Source: Anaerolineae bacterium
GTDB taxonomy: Bacteria; Chloroflexota; Anaerolineae; Aggregatilineales; UBA3940
Assembly (NCBI GenBank): GCA_016926985.1
Contig: JAFGNO010000089.1
Location: 1-6,669, forward strand
Direction of reading: 5' to 3'
DNA: 6,669 nt
This document shows, piece after piece, positions 1-6,269 of this stretch (position 1 is its first letter; each line of letters starts with the position of its first letter). The position numbers and the translations under genes were made by a program. The notes below the pieces were generated by a model. The model was not told the origin of the DNA and searched no databases. It was given only the letters and a program-made list of their open reading frames with translations.

Positions 1-1607
1 CCGTTGCTGTCTGCCGGGTGACCGGTGGTCGCATCCGGTGAGGTTGCGCCAGCATTGAAGTGAACCCCCATGCAGTCCATATAGTTTGCGGCACCCGCAT
101 CACGCATCCCGCGGATGTAGTAGTCATCTGGCCAGATATTACCCGGCACGTAGGTCCCGGTGGGGGTTGGCCCTCCGGCAATGACCATCACGTTCGGGTT
201 GGCGGCCTTGATGGCCTGGTAGGCCGGGATCAGCATCTGGCTGACATAGTTTGCTGGATGGACCTGACCGGCAGGCCATTCCGTATCAAAGTTCTGCTCG
301 TTCCAGACCTCAATGGCGTCAGGGCCAAGTGCTGCCACGCCTCCCAGGAACTGCGCGTAGCTGGCGAAGTCGATGGAGGATGGATAAAGCTGCCCTGGAA
401 TGCTCAACAGCACCTTGAATCCGTTGTCATGCGCCCTCTGGATCATCCACTGGACGTCATTTGGATTGGCTCCGGGCGACCACTTATACTGGAATTTCAC
501 CCAGGTCATCCCCGCCGAGCGCATCAGGTCAGAATGGTCAAGCGTGTGCGTCTGACCACCCAGCTCAAATCCGCCAGCCGCCGGGTTGGTGCCAGGCGTC
601 GTGGGTGTGGGTTGAGCGGTCGGTTCAGGTGTAGGCCCAGAAGTAGGCGCTGGTGTAGGTTGCGCCCCAGGAAGCGTACCACCACCAACCGGGTTGCCAT
701 TGGCGTCCACCTCTGGCAGCGTGTTGATATCCCCGCCAATTGTGATCAGCCAGGCAGCCACCCATCCCCGGGAGCCATTCCAATCAACGTATGCCCAGGA
801 CGAATCCGCATTGCGCCCAAGCACAGTTACGCTGGTGCCATAGCGAATTGAGCCGAGCTTGGTGTAGGTTGTGCCAGGACCAGCACGGAACCAGATATAG
901 TAATTGATGGTTGCCGTCAAACTGGTAGCCGTTGGCTGCTGGGTAGGCTGGGAGGTCGGTTGTGCCGTAGGCGCTGCTCCGCCGCCAACCGGGTTCCCAT
1001 TAGCATCCACTTCGGGCATGCTGTTCAGGTCGCCATTGATTGTTGCCAGCCAGGCCGCAAACCAGCCTTTCCTGCCATTGAATTCAACATAAACCCAGCG
1101 GCTGTCACTGCTGCGCCCAAAGACGCTGACCGTTGTCCGGGGCGGGACCACATCAAAGCTGGGATAGTTAGTCCCCGGCCCCGACCGGAAATTAAGATAA
1201 TAAAGAGGCGTTGCAGTAGCGCTGGGAGACGCGGCAGGCGGTTGAGTAGTCGTGCCGCCAACTGGATTCCCGCCCGCATCCACCACCGGGACGGCTGCCA
1301 GGCTGCCGTTGACCGTCAGGTAAGCCGCTGAGGCCCAACCCTTAGCTGAACTATAGTCTACATACAGCCAGGAATTATCGGCATTGCGCCCGTTGACAGC
1401 CACAGTGTGCCCGGCAATGATCAACCCTATCTGGGTATAGTTAGTGCCCGGCCCGGAGCGCAGCCGGAGATTGTAAATGCGGGAAACGGCTGTAACCCCG
1501 GTACCCTGTGTCGCAGTATCAGCCCGGGCAGTCAATGATGGCGTTACCAGGACCAGCACCACCGCAAGCAGAACCGCTATCTTCAACCATAACTGATGGT
1601 TTTTCAT
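1..1607 (-). CDS. Secreted protein with three SH3-like repeats and a clan GH-A glycoside hydrolase-like domain (C-terminus beyond window)
   Basis: The reading frame is open from an ATG at 1607 to the window edge: 535 complete codons with no stop. A GAGAGG ribosome binding site lies 10 nt upstream. Residues 1-29 form a signal peptide: Lys-containing start, hydrophobic stretch at about 10-21, and an A-R-A cleavage motif before Asp30. Three bacterial SH3-like units follow (about 41-100, 135-191, 234-291), each with an R-(S/A)-G-P-G-T core and a G-W-x-(S/A)-A-(Y/W)-L segment. Each is followed by a V-D-A-x-G-N-P-V-G-G tail, then a Pro/Thr-rich linker. From about residue 346 the sequence resembles the first half of a TIM-barrel glycosidase: AGMTWVKFQ, GFKVLL, then E-V-W-N-E-Q-N at 433-439. 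Glu437 is the expected clan GH-A acid/base. The nucleophile Glu would lie beyond base 1. Inferred role: exported, surface- or wall-associated carbohydrate-active protein, GH39-like or cellulase-like. Family and substrate cannot be settled, and loss of catalysis cannot be excluded. The preceding malic enzyme terminator implies its own promoter. Confidence 0.85.
   Translation of the reverse strand, partial: MKNHQLWLKIAVLLAVVLVLVTPSLTARADTATQGTGVTAVSRIYNLRLRSGPGTNYTQIGLIIAGHTVAVNGRNADNSWLYVDYSSAKGWASAAYLTVNGSLAAVPVVDAGGNPVGGTTTQPPAASPSATATPLYYLNFRSGPGTNYPSFDVVPPRTTVSVFGRSSDSRWVYVEFNGRKGWFAAWLATINGDLNSMPEVDANGNPVGGGAAPTAQPTSQPTQQPTATSLTATINYYIWFRAGPGTTYTKLGSIRYGTSVTVLGRNADSSWAYVDWNGSRGWVAAWLITIGGDINTLPEVDANGNPVGGGTLPGAQPTPAPTSGPTPEPTAQPTPTTPGTNPAAGGFELGGQTHTLDHSDLMRSAGMTWVKFQYKWSPGANPNDVQWMIQRAHDNGFKVLLSIPGQLYPSSIDFASYAQFLGGVAALGPDAIEVWNEQNFDTEWPAGQVHPANYVSQMLIPAYQAIKAANPNVMVIAGGPTPTGTYVPGNIWPDDYYIRGMRDAGAANYMDCMGVHFNAGATSPDATTGHPADSN
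681..1487 (-). repeat. Three tandem SH3-like protein repeat units with a conserved tail motif
   Basis: Within the secreted protein, three units lie at about 1254-1487, 981-1205 and 681-908. Each pairs an SH3-like domain with the same tail, V-D-A-(G/N)-G-N-P-V-G-G, and a Pro/Thr/Gln-rich linker of varying length follows. Tail-to-tail spacing is 91 and then 100 residues. Units 2 and 3 are most alike: both end P-E-V-D-A-N-G-N-P-V-G-G-G and both contain G-W-(F/V)-A-A-W-L. This suggests that they come from the more recent duplication. SH3-like domains of this kind usually bind cell-wall or glycan ligands; the ligand here is unknown. Confidence 0.8.
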
Positions 1608-1617
1608 GCGTTGATTA

Positions 1618-1623
1618 CCTCTC
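1618..1623 (-). promoter_or_regulatory. Ribosome binding site of the SH3/hydrolase gene
   Basis: GAGAGG on the minus strand lies 10 nt before the ATG at 1607. This start also places a complete signal peptide at the N-terminus, which supports it. Confidence 0.6.
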
Positions 1624-1675
1624 AACATACAGACAAGGGAAAATCGATTCCCAGCTTATTCCGACTCGATACATA

Positions 1676-1705
1676 ATTTTAGCCTGCCAATCCATATTGG
1701 GCGAA
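1676..1705 (-). promoter_or_regulatory. Weak candidate promoter for the SH3/hydrolase gene
   Basis: Read on the minus strand, a TAAAAT box (1676-1681) matches the sigma70 -10 consensus at 5 of 6 positions. The best upstream partner at 18 nt is TTCGCC (1700-1705), a poor -35 match. The gene needs its own promoter because terminators separate it from the malic enzyme gene, but this assignment rests mostly on the -10 box. Confidence 0.2.
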
Positions 1706-1763
1706 CGACAACGGTCTGAATCGGCCAAACGGGGGAAGATCGTGCCTGATCCGGAGGATGAAA

Positions 1764-1796
1764 ACAGGCACAGACAGGCAGCCTGTCTGTGCCTGT
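1764..1796 (-). repeat. 33-nt near-perfect palindrome, possible second terminator
   Basis: A 16-nt arm (1764-1779, ACAGGCACAGACAGGC) is followed by one base and then its exact reverse complement (1781-1796). As RNA it would fold into a 15-bp stem with a 3-nt loop. On the minus strand it is followed by TTT then C, a short U run. It lies 24 nt beyond the strong malic enzyme terminator, so it may be a back-up terminator. Its near-complete symmetry also fits a dimeric protein-binding site or a small dispersed repeat. The strand is given for the terminator reading only. Confidence 0.6.
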
Positions 1797-1820
1797 GGAC
1801 AACATGTTTGGGAGACGAGA

Positions 1821-1855
1821 TTAAAAAGGCCCTCTCCTTCAGGGAAAGGGCCTTT
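1821..1855 (-). terminator. Intrinsic terminator of the malic enzyme gene
   Basis: A 9-bp perfect stem pairs AAAGGCCCT (1825-1833) with AGGGCCTTT (1847-1855). The 13-nt loop can pair further internally (TCC with GGA). On the minus strand the hairpin is followed by a TTTTT run. It starts about 37 nt after the malic enzyme stop codon, as expected for a Rho-independent terminator of that gene. Confidence 0.85.
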
Positions 1856-1891
1856 GAGGGTGAGGCCCCCGCAAGTTTCGGGTTTTTCCTG

Positions 1892-3259
1892 CTACTCCGA
1901 TTCCGGGGTGTTCATGTCAATGAATCCCTCATCCATGAGCATTTGGGTCATATCACGGGCGCCCTTAATGATAGCGGATGCACGCTGATATTCCTCTTCA
2001 TAGGTGGTTTCCAGACGGGCAATTCCCTGCTCAATAGCCTTGACTGCCACTGCCGCCGCTTCGCGCGGGAACACATCCCACTCACTCATCAATGGGAGTA
2101 CGTATTCCGGCGTCAGGCCATTCGCCTCAGCCATCTTTGCCAGTTCGACAGCCGCGGCAATCGCCATTTCGTCGGTGATTGTGCTGGCACGCACGTCCAG
2201 GGTCCCACGGAAGATACCGGGGAAGCCCAGCGAGTTGTTTACCTGGTTGGGGAAATCACTGCGGCCAGTGGCCACTACCGCCGCACCGGCTTCCAGGGCT
2301 TCCCAGGGCCAGATTTCAGGGATGGGATTGGCGCAGGTAAACACAATCGAGTCCTTGGCCATTCCCTTGATCCAATCCGGGAGGATTGTGCCGGGCCCCG
2401 GCTTGGAGAGGCAGATGGCAGCATCAGCGCCTCGTAATGCCTCCTGGATATCCCCCTGGATTCCCTCACGGTTGGTGATCTCGCAAAGATGCCACTTCTC
2501 CGCAAATTCCGTGCGGCGCTGTGAGATATCATCACGATGCTTTCCAAGTATGCCTTTGCTGTCGACCATCAGGCAGTTGCCGGGGTCAGCGCCATAAGCA
2601 AAGATAAGGCGTGAGCAAGCCACGTTGGATGCCCCTGTCCCAACAAAGACGATCCGGGCATCTTCAATTTTCTTACCGACCACCTTTAAGGCATTGATCA
2701 AGCCAGCGAGCGTAACCGAAGCCGTCCCCTGTTGGTCATCATGCCAGACCGGGATACGCGCTTTCTCACGCAGTGTATCCAGGACATAGAAGCACTTGGG
2801 CTGGGAGATATCTTCCAGGTTCACGCCACCAAATGAAGGCTGCAAAGCCAGTGTGATATTAACGATCTCTTCCGGGTCTTTGGTATCCAGGCAGATTGGT
2901 ACAGCATCTATTCCACCCAGGTACTTGAACAGCAGCGCCTTGCCCTCCATGACCGGCAAACCGGCTTCCGGGCCAATATCACCCAGACCAAGTACACGCG
3001 TGCCATCTGAGACAACTGCGATGGTATTCCACTTGCTGGTGTGTTCGTAAACCAGCTCGATGTTTTCTTCAATCGCACGGCAGGGCGCAGCTACGCCGGG
3101 CGTATACCAAATCGCAAAGTCGTCAAAGTCTTTCACTCGGCAGCGCAGCGCCGTCTGGATCTTCCCCCGGTAAAAGGGGTGCAGAACCATGGCGTCTGCA
3201 GCCGGTTTTTTGGCCTTCGCAAGAAGTTCTTCAGTAGTTAGGTTTTTATTAGCTGCCAT
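1892..3259 (-). CDS. Malic enzyme (malate dehydrogenase, oxaloacetate-decarboxylating), short bacterial form
   Basis: Predicted cytoplasmic enzyme of 455 residues that oxidatively decarboxylates L-malate to pyruvate and CO2 with NAD or NADP, linking the TCA cycle to pyruvate. The N-terminal malic domain spans about 15-180. It carries W-Y-T-P-G-V-A with Tyr52 as likely general acid, M-E-G-K-A with Lys107 as likely general base, and metal-binding candidates Glu149-Asp150 and Asp174/Asp175 in H-D-D-Q-Q-G-T-A. The NAD(P)-binding domain follows with V-G-T-G-A-S-N (206-212). Ala-Asn-Pro-Ile-Pro-Glu (310-315) and N-Q-V-N-N (338-342) fit the substrate pocket. There is no phosphotransacetylase-like C-terminal domain as in long MaeB proteins. 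The common bacterial HDDQHGTA motif reads HDDQQGTA here. The ATG at 3259 is chosen because AAGGAGG lies 9 nt upstream; an in-frame start at 3343 would add 28 atypical residues and bury that site. The gene appears monocistronic, with its own terminator. Cofactor preference cannot be read from the sequence with confidence. Confidence 0.95.
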   Translation of the reverse strand: MAANKNLTTEELLAKAKKPAADAMVLHPFYRGKIQTALRCRVKDFDDFAIWYTPGVAAPCRAIEENIELVYEHTSKWNTIAVVSDGTRVLGLGDIGPEAGLPVMEGKALLFKYLGGIDAVPICLDTKDPEEIVNITLALQPSFGGVNLEDISQPKCFYVLDTLREKARIPVWHDDQQGTASVTLAGLINALKVVGKKIEDARIVFVGTGASNVACSRLIFAYGADPGNCLMVDSKGILGKHRDDISQRRTEFAEKWHLCEITNREGIQGDIQEALRGADAAICLSKPGPGTILPDWIKGMAKDSIVFTCANPIPEIWPWEALEAGAAVVATGRSDFPNQVNNSLGFPGIFRGTLDVRASTITDEMAIAAAVELAKMAEANGLTPEYVLPLMSEWDVFPREAAAVAVKAIEQGIARLETTYEEEYQRASAIIKGARDMTQMLMDEGFIDMNTPESE

Positions 3260-3268
3260 AGCAGGTCG

Positions 3269-3275
3269 CCTCCTT
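3269..3275 (-). promoter_or_regulatory. Consensus ribosome binding site deciding the malic enzyme start
   Basis: AAGGAGG on the minus strand lies 9 nt before the ATG at 3259. It is a full Shine-Dalgarno match and argues against the longer in-frame start at 3343. Confidence 0.85.
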
Positions 3276-3300
3276 GATGACCTCACTATATAGAAATGGA

Positions 3301-3332
3301 TGATCAACAGCTGCCGCCAACTGGCGCGATCG
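3301..3332. promoter_or_regulatory. Cluster of short palindromes upstream of the malic enzyme, possible operator
   Basis: Four self-complementary words lie within 32 bp: TGATCA (3301-3306), CAGCTG (3308-3313), CGCCAACTGGCG (3315-3326; 5-bp arms around AC) and CGATCG (3327-3332). They sit about 10 bp upstream (minus-strand sense) of a TATATAGT box. The position would suit a transcription factor site controlling the malic enzyme. No specific regulator is recognised, and six-base palindromes often occur by chance. Confidence 0.25.
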
Positions 3333-3690
3333 TGAAAGAACACAAATAGGGCTCACGCGCCTCAAACAAGTAAAGAAGACGGTCTGATACCCCTTCGCCT
3401 GTTAAGCATGTTCAGGGAGAAAAGTGTGTTATCAGGCAATCACCTGTCAACTGCGGCTGCATCGGTCAGAACCATCAGAACTGTGGTACCCGTAATCCTG
3501 AAAACAACTGAGGTTGATATGTCGGGTTCTATATTCGTGGTGCTCCTGACCAGTCTGAATAGCTGAACCAAAGTATCGCACGGTGTAAAAGATGATGTCA
3601 AGCCGCCTGATGGGCATAGACAGCAAATAAGTACGTTTGTCATTCATAAATGCCTTACTTTCGTCAGGCATGATGAACGGTTAATTTGCC

Positions 3691-3704
3691 ATCAGTTATC
3701 AGTT
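3691..3704. repeat. 7-nt tandem direct repeat
   Basis: ATCAGTT occurs twice back to back, just after the stop codon of the small acidic gene (minus-strand sense). It is short, and no function is assigned. Confidence 0.5.
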
Positions 3705-3709
3705 GCCCA

Positions 3710-3901
3710 TCACATCTCAGCAGCCTGGGCCGCATCCTTGATCAGCAGCACAAACTCGTCCCATTCTTCCTGGAACATATGCACCGTCATGCTGCCCAGT
3801 TCAATATTGTAGACCAGTTCCCCATCGGCATCTTTGCCCGTAAATACGGCGAAATTCTCCGTTTCGGCAAGCATGACCAGGGGGTCATCGTTTTCGCTCA
3901 T
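3710..3901 (-). CDS. Small highly acidic protein of unknown function
   Basis: A 63-residue predicted cytoplasmic protein that I do not recognise. It has 15 Asp/Glu residues against two Lys and no Arg, a net charge near -13. There is no signal peptide or membrane segment. The middle (about 17-43) alternates hydrophobic residues in a beta-like pattern (FAVFTG, ELVYNIEL, MTVHMF). The end (about 44-61, QEEWDEFVLLIKDAAQAA) looks like an amphipathic helix. The ATG at 3901 is preferred because GGAGGG lies just upstream (gap of 3 nt). An in-frame start at 3955 would overlap the acetyltransferase gene's end and has no such site. It begins 46 bp after the acetyltransferase stop codon, on the same strand, so co-transcription is likely. 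The ordered composition, ribosome binding site and operon position support a real gene; the function is open. Confidence 0.7.
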   Translation of the reverse strand: MSENDDPLVMLAETENFAVFTGKDADGELVYNIELGSMTVHMFQEEWDEFVLLIKDAAQAAEM

Positions 3902-3947
3902 AATCCCTCCGCACTGTTTGTTATACCTGCTCTCAAGTAAAATCAAC

Positions 3948-4868
3948 CTATACATTCAAAGGACGTTCATAGAGGCGGATTTCCTCATCATCCGGCCAGG
4001 TAATTTCAAAGCCCGATCCGCCAACCACACGTTCAGCACCAATCCCTTTAGGCATTTTCCAGGTCGCGTGACCATAACCTCGCGCCTCTGCAAGGCCACG
4101 CAGCGCACCTAACATAGCCCCAAGCGTGGTATCGTCCGGCGCATCCAGATATCCAATGTACAGCTTATTTGCATCAAGCTGGAGGGCCGGTTCCGGCGAC
4201 TGATTATAGATCACAGCAACCCCGCTCAATTGATCGTGCTGGCGCCAGCCAAGCACATCAACAGACGAATCCCCCAGATACGTTTCCAGGCGATCCCGGG
4301 TCAGGTAATAGAGTTTCCAGAGTGATTCGACGTAATGATCGACGCGATATACCGGCGACCGGCGAAGGTAGTTCCAGACAAGATCGGCGTTCTGGGGTTC
4401 GAGCAGCTTAAACCCGTGGTATTCATGCTGAGCAGTTGGCGCTTCAACATTCACATAACTGACCGTGTTCCGGAATTTATACTCCCTGGCCAGATGGCCA
4501 GTCGCTTCATTTTCGCTGCAGGTAGCAAACCGGATGATGCCATCCCCGTGTCTGCTGAACCAGGCCATATTCTCCGCCATAATCGCCCGCGCCACGCCTT
4601 TGCCCTGAACGTCGGGGTGAACGCGCAGTCCTTCCAGCCACCATTCGGCAGGCCCCAGACAGGCTACTTTCCCAAATCCAACAACATGCTGGTTAAACGT
4701 TGCAACATGGAGCGCACCCGTGGAATCGTTTATCCATGCTGACCACAGGTCCTGGTTAAGATAGTCCTCCCCCCCCCATGTTCTGGCAGTAATAGCCTGA
4801 ACAGCAGGCCAATCCTGTTCAATGCCCTCCCGAAACTCCAGGCGGGAGGCAAAAGATGACATCTCCAT
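3948..4868 (-). CDS. GNAT-family N-acetyltransferase
   Basis: Predicted 306-residue cytoplasmic acetyltransferase using acetyl-CoA; the acceptor is unknown. The N-terminal GNAT domain spans about 10-145. Motif A is L-R-V-H-P-D-V-Q-G-K-G-V-A-R-A (81-95), with the CoA pyrophosphate-binding Q-x-x-G-x-(G/A) signature at 88-93. The S-E-N-E-A segment (118-122) and Y-K-F (130-132) fit the end of the fold. The remaining 150-306 is longer than a single GNAT domain. It contains LYIGYLDAPDD and a helix-rich segment before YGHATWKMP, possibly a degenerate second GNAT-like domain, as in two-domain members of the superfamily. The ATG at 4868 is chosen for the AAGGAG site 8 nt upstream; an ATG at 4862 is a minor alternative. 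Codons 31-34 contain nine G in a row (4769-4777), a possible slippage site. It lies 107 bp after the permease gene and 46 bp before the small acidic gene, suggesting one transcript. Confidence 0.88.
   Translation of the reverse strand: MEMSSFASRLEFREGIEQDWPAVQAITARTWGGEDYLNQDLWSAWINDSTGALHVATFNQHVVGFGKVACLGPAEWWLEGLRVHPDVQGKGVARAIMAENMAWFSRHGDGIIRFATCSENEATGHLAREYKFRNTVSYVNVEAPTAQHEYHGFKLLEPQNADLVWNYLRRSPVYRVDHYVESLWKLYYLTRDRLETYLGDSSVDVLGWRQHDQLSGVAVIYNQSPEPALQLDANKLYIGYLDAPDDTTLGAMLGALRGLAEARGYGHATWKMPKGIGAERVVGGSGFEITWPDDEEIRLYERPLNV
4769..4777 (-). repeat. G9 homopolymer inside the acetyltransferase gene
   Basis: Nine consecutive C on the plus strand (G on the coding strand) cover Trp31 to Glu34 of the acetyltransferase, early in the gene. 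Gain or loss of one base would shift the frame and remove the protein. The frame is intact at nine. Such tracts are known phase-variation sites in some bacteria and are also common sites of sequencing error. Confidence 0.9.
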
Positions 4869-4876
4869 ATGCTAAT

Positions 4877-4882
4877 CTCCTT
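4877..4882 (-). promoter_or_regulatory. Ribosome binding site of the acetyltransferase gene
   Basis: AAGGAG lies 8 nt before the ATG at 4868. This favours that start over the second in-frame ATG two codons later. Confidence 0.7.
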
Positions 4883-4975
4883 CGCGTCTTACCAAATAAG
4901 CCTGCCAGGGCCAGGTCGATTGACATGATTTCCCCGGCAGTTCTGTTCACCAGAAAGCATAACCATCCAACAAAA

Positions 4976-6235
4976 TCAACTACTGTCCGGGCCGCCATCC
5001 CTGCCTCTGGGAGGCCGCCTGACTCGACGTTGTACAGCCTTCACAGTCTGGCGTGGCGACGGAATTGATAGAAGCGGCTGGGACTCGATTTCTGCCGCCT
5101 GTCTCTCGCGTTGTTCTTTGGGCGTTGTCGGCGGCCCGATCATTGGAAACGGATCCAGATCAAACAGACGGGCATAAATATATCGCCCAATAATGCGCAG
5201 CGAGGCGATGGTCGGGGCTGCCAGCGCCACCCCGAGTATCCCGCCCACCTGGGCGCCAATGATGATCCCAATGATCACCACCATCGGGTGAAGGTGGACC
5301 TGCCGCCCAATAATGCGAGGAATCAGGATATTCAGGTCAAACTGTGTATAGGCTGTGTGAATACCAACAATAATCAGGAAGAAAACAAAGTTGCTGACCG
5401 GGAGCCAGGTCGACCCCTCCAGGAGGGCCAGGACACTGGCAATCACCAGCCAGATGGCATGGCCAATGCTGGGTAAAAACTCCAACAGGCCGCCTAACAC
5501 GCCCATCAAGATCGGTTGAGGCAGCCCGATCACTGCGCTGATCACGGTCAGCAGCAGGGCAACAATAATGGATAGAATAAACTGGCCGCGTAAAAACGCC
5601 GACCATATCGCCCCAATCTCGCGGCGGAGAAGTTCGACATCCTCCTGGTAAACAGGCGGAGCAAGGCCACTAAACCAATCAATCGCTTTCTTCGAATCCC
5701 GGGTGAAGTAGAATGCAATCAGAAAGGTAAAGATCACCAACAGCAGGGTTTCAGCAGCGCCAAAGACAATCTCTATCGACGCTGGCGCGACTGACCGGAT
5801 GGCATCAACCAGTTGCCCGGTTACCTCATCAACGATATCGCCGACAACAAAATCGAACCCCAGTACCTGTACGGTATCTGCGCTGCTCTGGTTGAGATAC
5901 TCAACAAAGTCTAAAAATTCGTATTGCAGAACGGTAAGCTGGCGCACGCCCCAAGGGATCAGGGAAGCAGGGAGTGGGATCACAATGACAAGCAGCAGCA
6001 GATAAACCAACACAGTTGCCAGGCCATGCGGGATACGTATTTTCCGGTTAATCCACCCGACTACCGGATACAGGATGTAAGCCAGAATACCCCCGATGAT
6101 CAGGGGCACAAAAACGACCCGGAACAGGTAAACGGCGAATCCCAGCAGGATAATAACCAGCGCTGCAACCAGCACTTTGGTCGTGGTAGCCCAGTGAATA
6201 GTTGTTGGCTCGTTTGTTGCGGGTTCTGGCTGCAT
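4976..6235 (-). CDS. AI-2E family (PerM-like) transporter, multi-pass membrane permease
   Basis: Predicted 419-residue inner-membrane protein of the AI-2E transporter/PerM family (DUF20). Members have been linked to autoinducer-2 export and to Na+/H+ antiport; the substrate here is unknown. Hydrophobic segments lie at about 20-38, 40-60, 70-93, 155-177, 218-238, 241-272, 281-305 and 317-348, matching the usual eight-helix plan. The soluble loop between helices 3 and 4 is at about 95-150. Family hallmarks are G-G-L-L-E-F-L-P-S-I-G (248-258) and L-I-P-R-I-I-G-R-Q-V-H-L-H-P (304-317), then a Gly-rich last helix G-G-I-L-G-V-A-L-A-A-P (331-341). The last 60 or so residues are a hydrophilic tail rich in Pro, Arg and Gln, presumably cytoplasmic. 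The ATG at 6235 is chosen for a GAAGAGG site 8 nt upstream; a TTG at 6259 would lie almost at the predicted transcription start. It is probably the first gene of a unit with the acetyltransferase and the small acidic protein. Confidence 0.92.
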   Translation of the reverse strand: MQPEPATNEPTTIHWATTTKVLVAALVIILLGFAVYLFRVVFVPLIIGGILAYILYPVVGWINRKIRIPHGLATVLVYLLLLVIVIPLPASLIPWGVRQLTVLQYEFLDFVEYLNQSSADTVQVLGFDFVVGDIVDEVTGQLVDAIRSVAPASIEIVFGAAETLLLVIFTFLIAFYFTRDSKKAIDWFSGLAPPVYQEDVELLRREIGAIWSAFLRGQFILSIIVALLLTVISAVIGLPQPILMGVLGGLLEFLPSIGHAIWLVIASVLALLEGSTWLPVSNFVFFLIIVGIHTAYTQFDLNILIPRIIGRQVHLHPMVVIIGIIIGAQVGGILGVALAAPTIASLRIIGRYIYARLFDLDPFPMIGPPTTPKEQRERQAAEIESQPLLSIPSPRQTVKAVQRRVRRPPRGRDGGPDSS

Positions 6236-6243
6236 GAACACAA

Positions 6244-6250
6244 CCTCTTC
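6244..6250 (-). promoter_or_regulatory. Ribosome binding site deciding the permease start
   Basis: GAAGAGG lies 8 nt before the ATG at 6235. The longer TTG start at 6259 has no comparable site. Confidence 0.65.
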
Positions 6251-6269
6251 CGGAATCAATTACAAAGCG

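Larger units (their letters stand above)
3260..3709. other. 450-bp gene-poor region upstream of the malic enzyme
   Basis: No convincing gene is seen here. Read on the minus strand, two weak promoter candidates for the malic enzyme exist. One is a perfect TTGACA box (3445-3450) without a good -10 box at normal spacing. The other is a TATATAGT element (3285-3292) without a good -35 box, which would leave a very short leader. Between them, at 3301-3332, short palindromes cluster: TGATCA, CAGCTG, CGCCAACTGGCG and CGATCG. A 6-bp hairpin (3650-3655 with 3666-3671) lies after the small acidic gene but lacks a real U run. Two overlapping minus-strand reading frames (3440-3643 and 3447-3671) show no recognisable family and were not called. 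Confidence 0.5.

Noticed and set aside
60..851. 263-codon plus-strand open frame
   Set aside because: It lies opposite the SH3/hydrolase gene. Its translation is rich in Arg, His and Trp without a recognisable fold, while the minus frame shows clear domains.
1508..2437. 309-codon plus-strand open frame
   Set aside because: It runs across a terminator, a palindrome and the malic enzyme C-terminal half; it is an antisense shadow.
2004..2597. 197-codon plus-strand open frame
   Set aside because: It is fully antisense to the malic enzyme, with a Ser/Pro/Ala-rich composition typical of shadows.
3260..3343. Longer N-terminus for the malic enzyme (start at 3343)
   Set aside because: The extra 28 residues do not fit the family and would place the consensus AAGGAGG site inside the gene.
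3440..3671. Two overlapping minus-strand frames of 67 and 74 codons
   Set aside because: No recognisable family, at best a weak AAGG ribosome site before an internal ATG at 3647, and a composition unlike the neighbouring genes. A small gene cannot be fully excluded.
3650..3671. 6-bp hairpin after the small acidic gene as a terminator
   Set aside because: The stem is short, the loop is 10 nt and there is no real U run on the minus strand.
4941..4955. 5-bp hairpin between the permease and acetyltransferase genes
   Set aside because: It is weak and not followed by a U run; not a convincing terminator, so a shared transcript stays possible.
6236..6259. TTG start for the permease at 6259
   Set aside because: It has no ribosome binding site and lies almost on the predicted transcription start. 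The ATG at 6235 has a good site 8 nt upstream.
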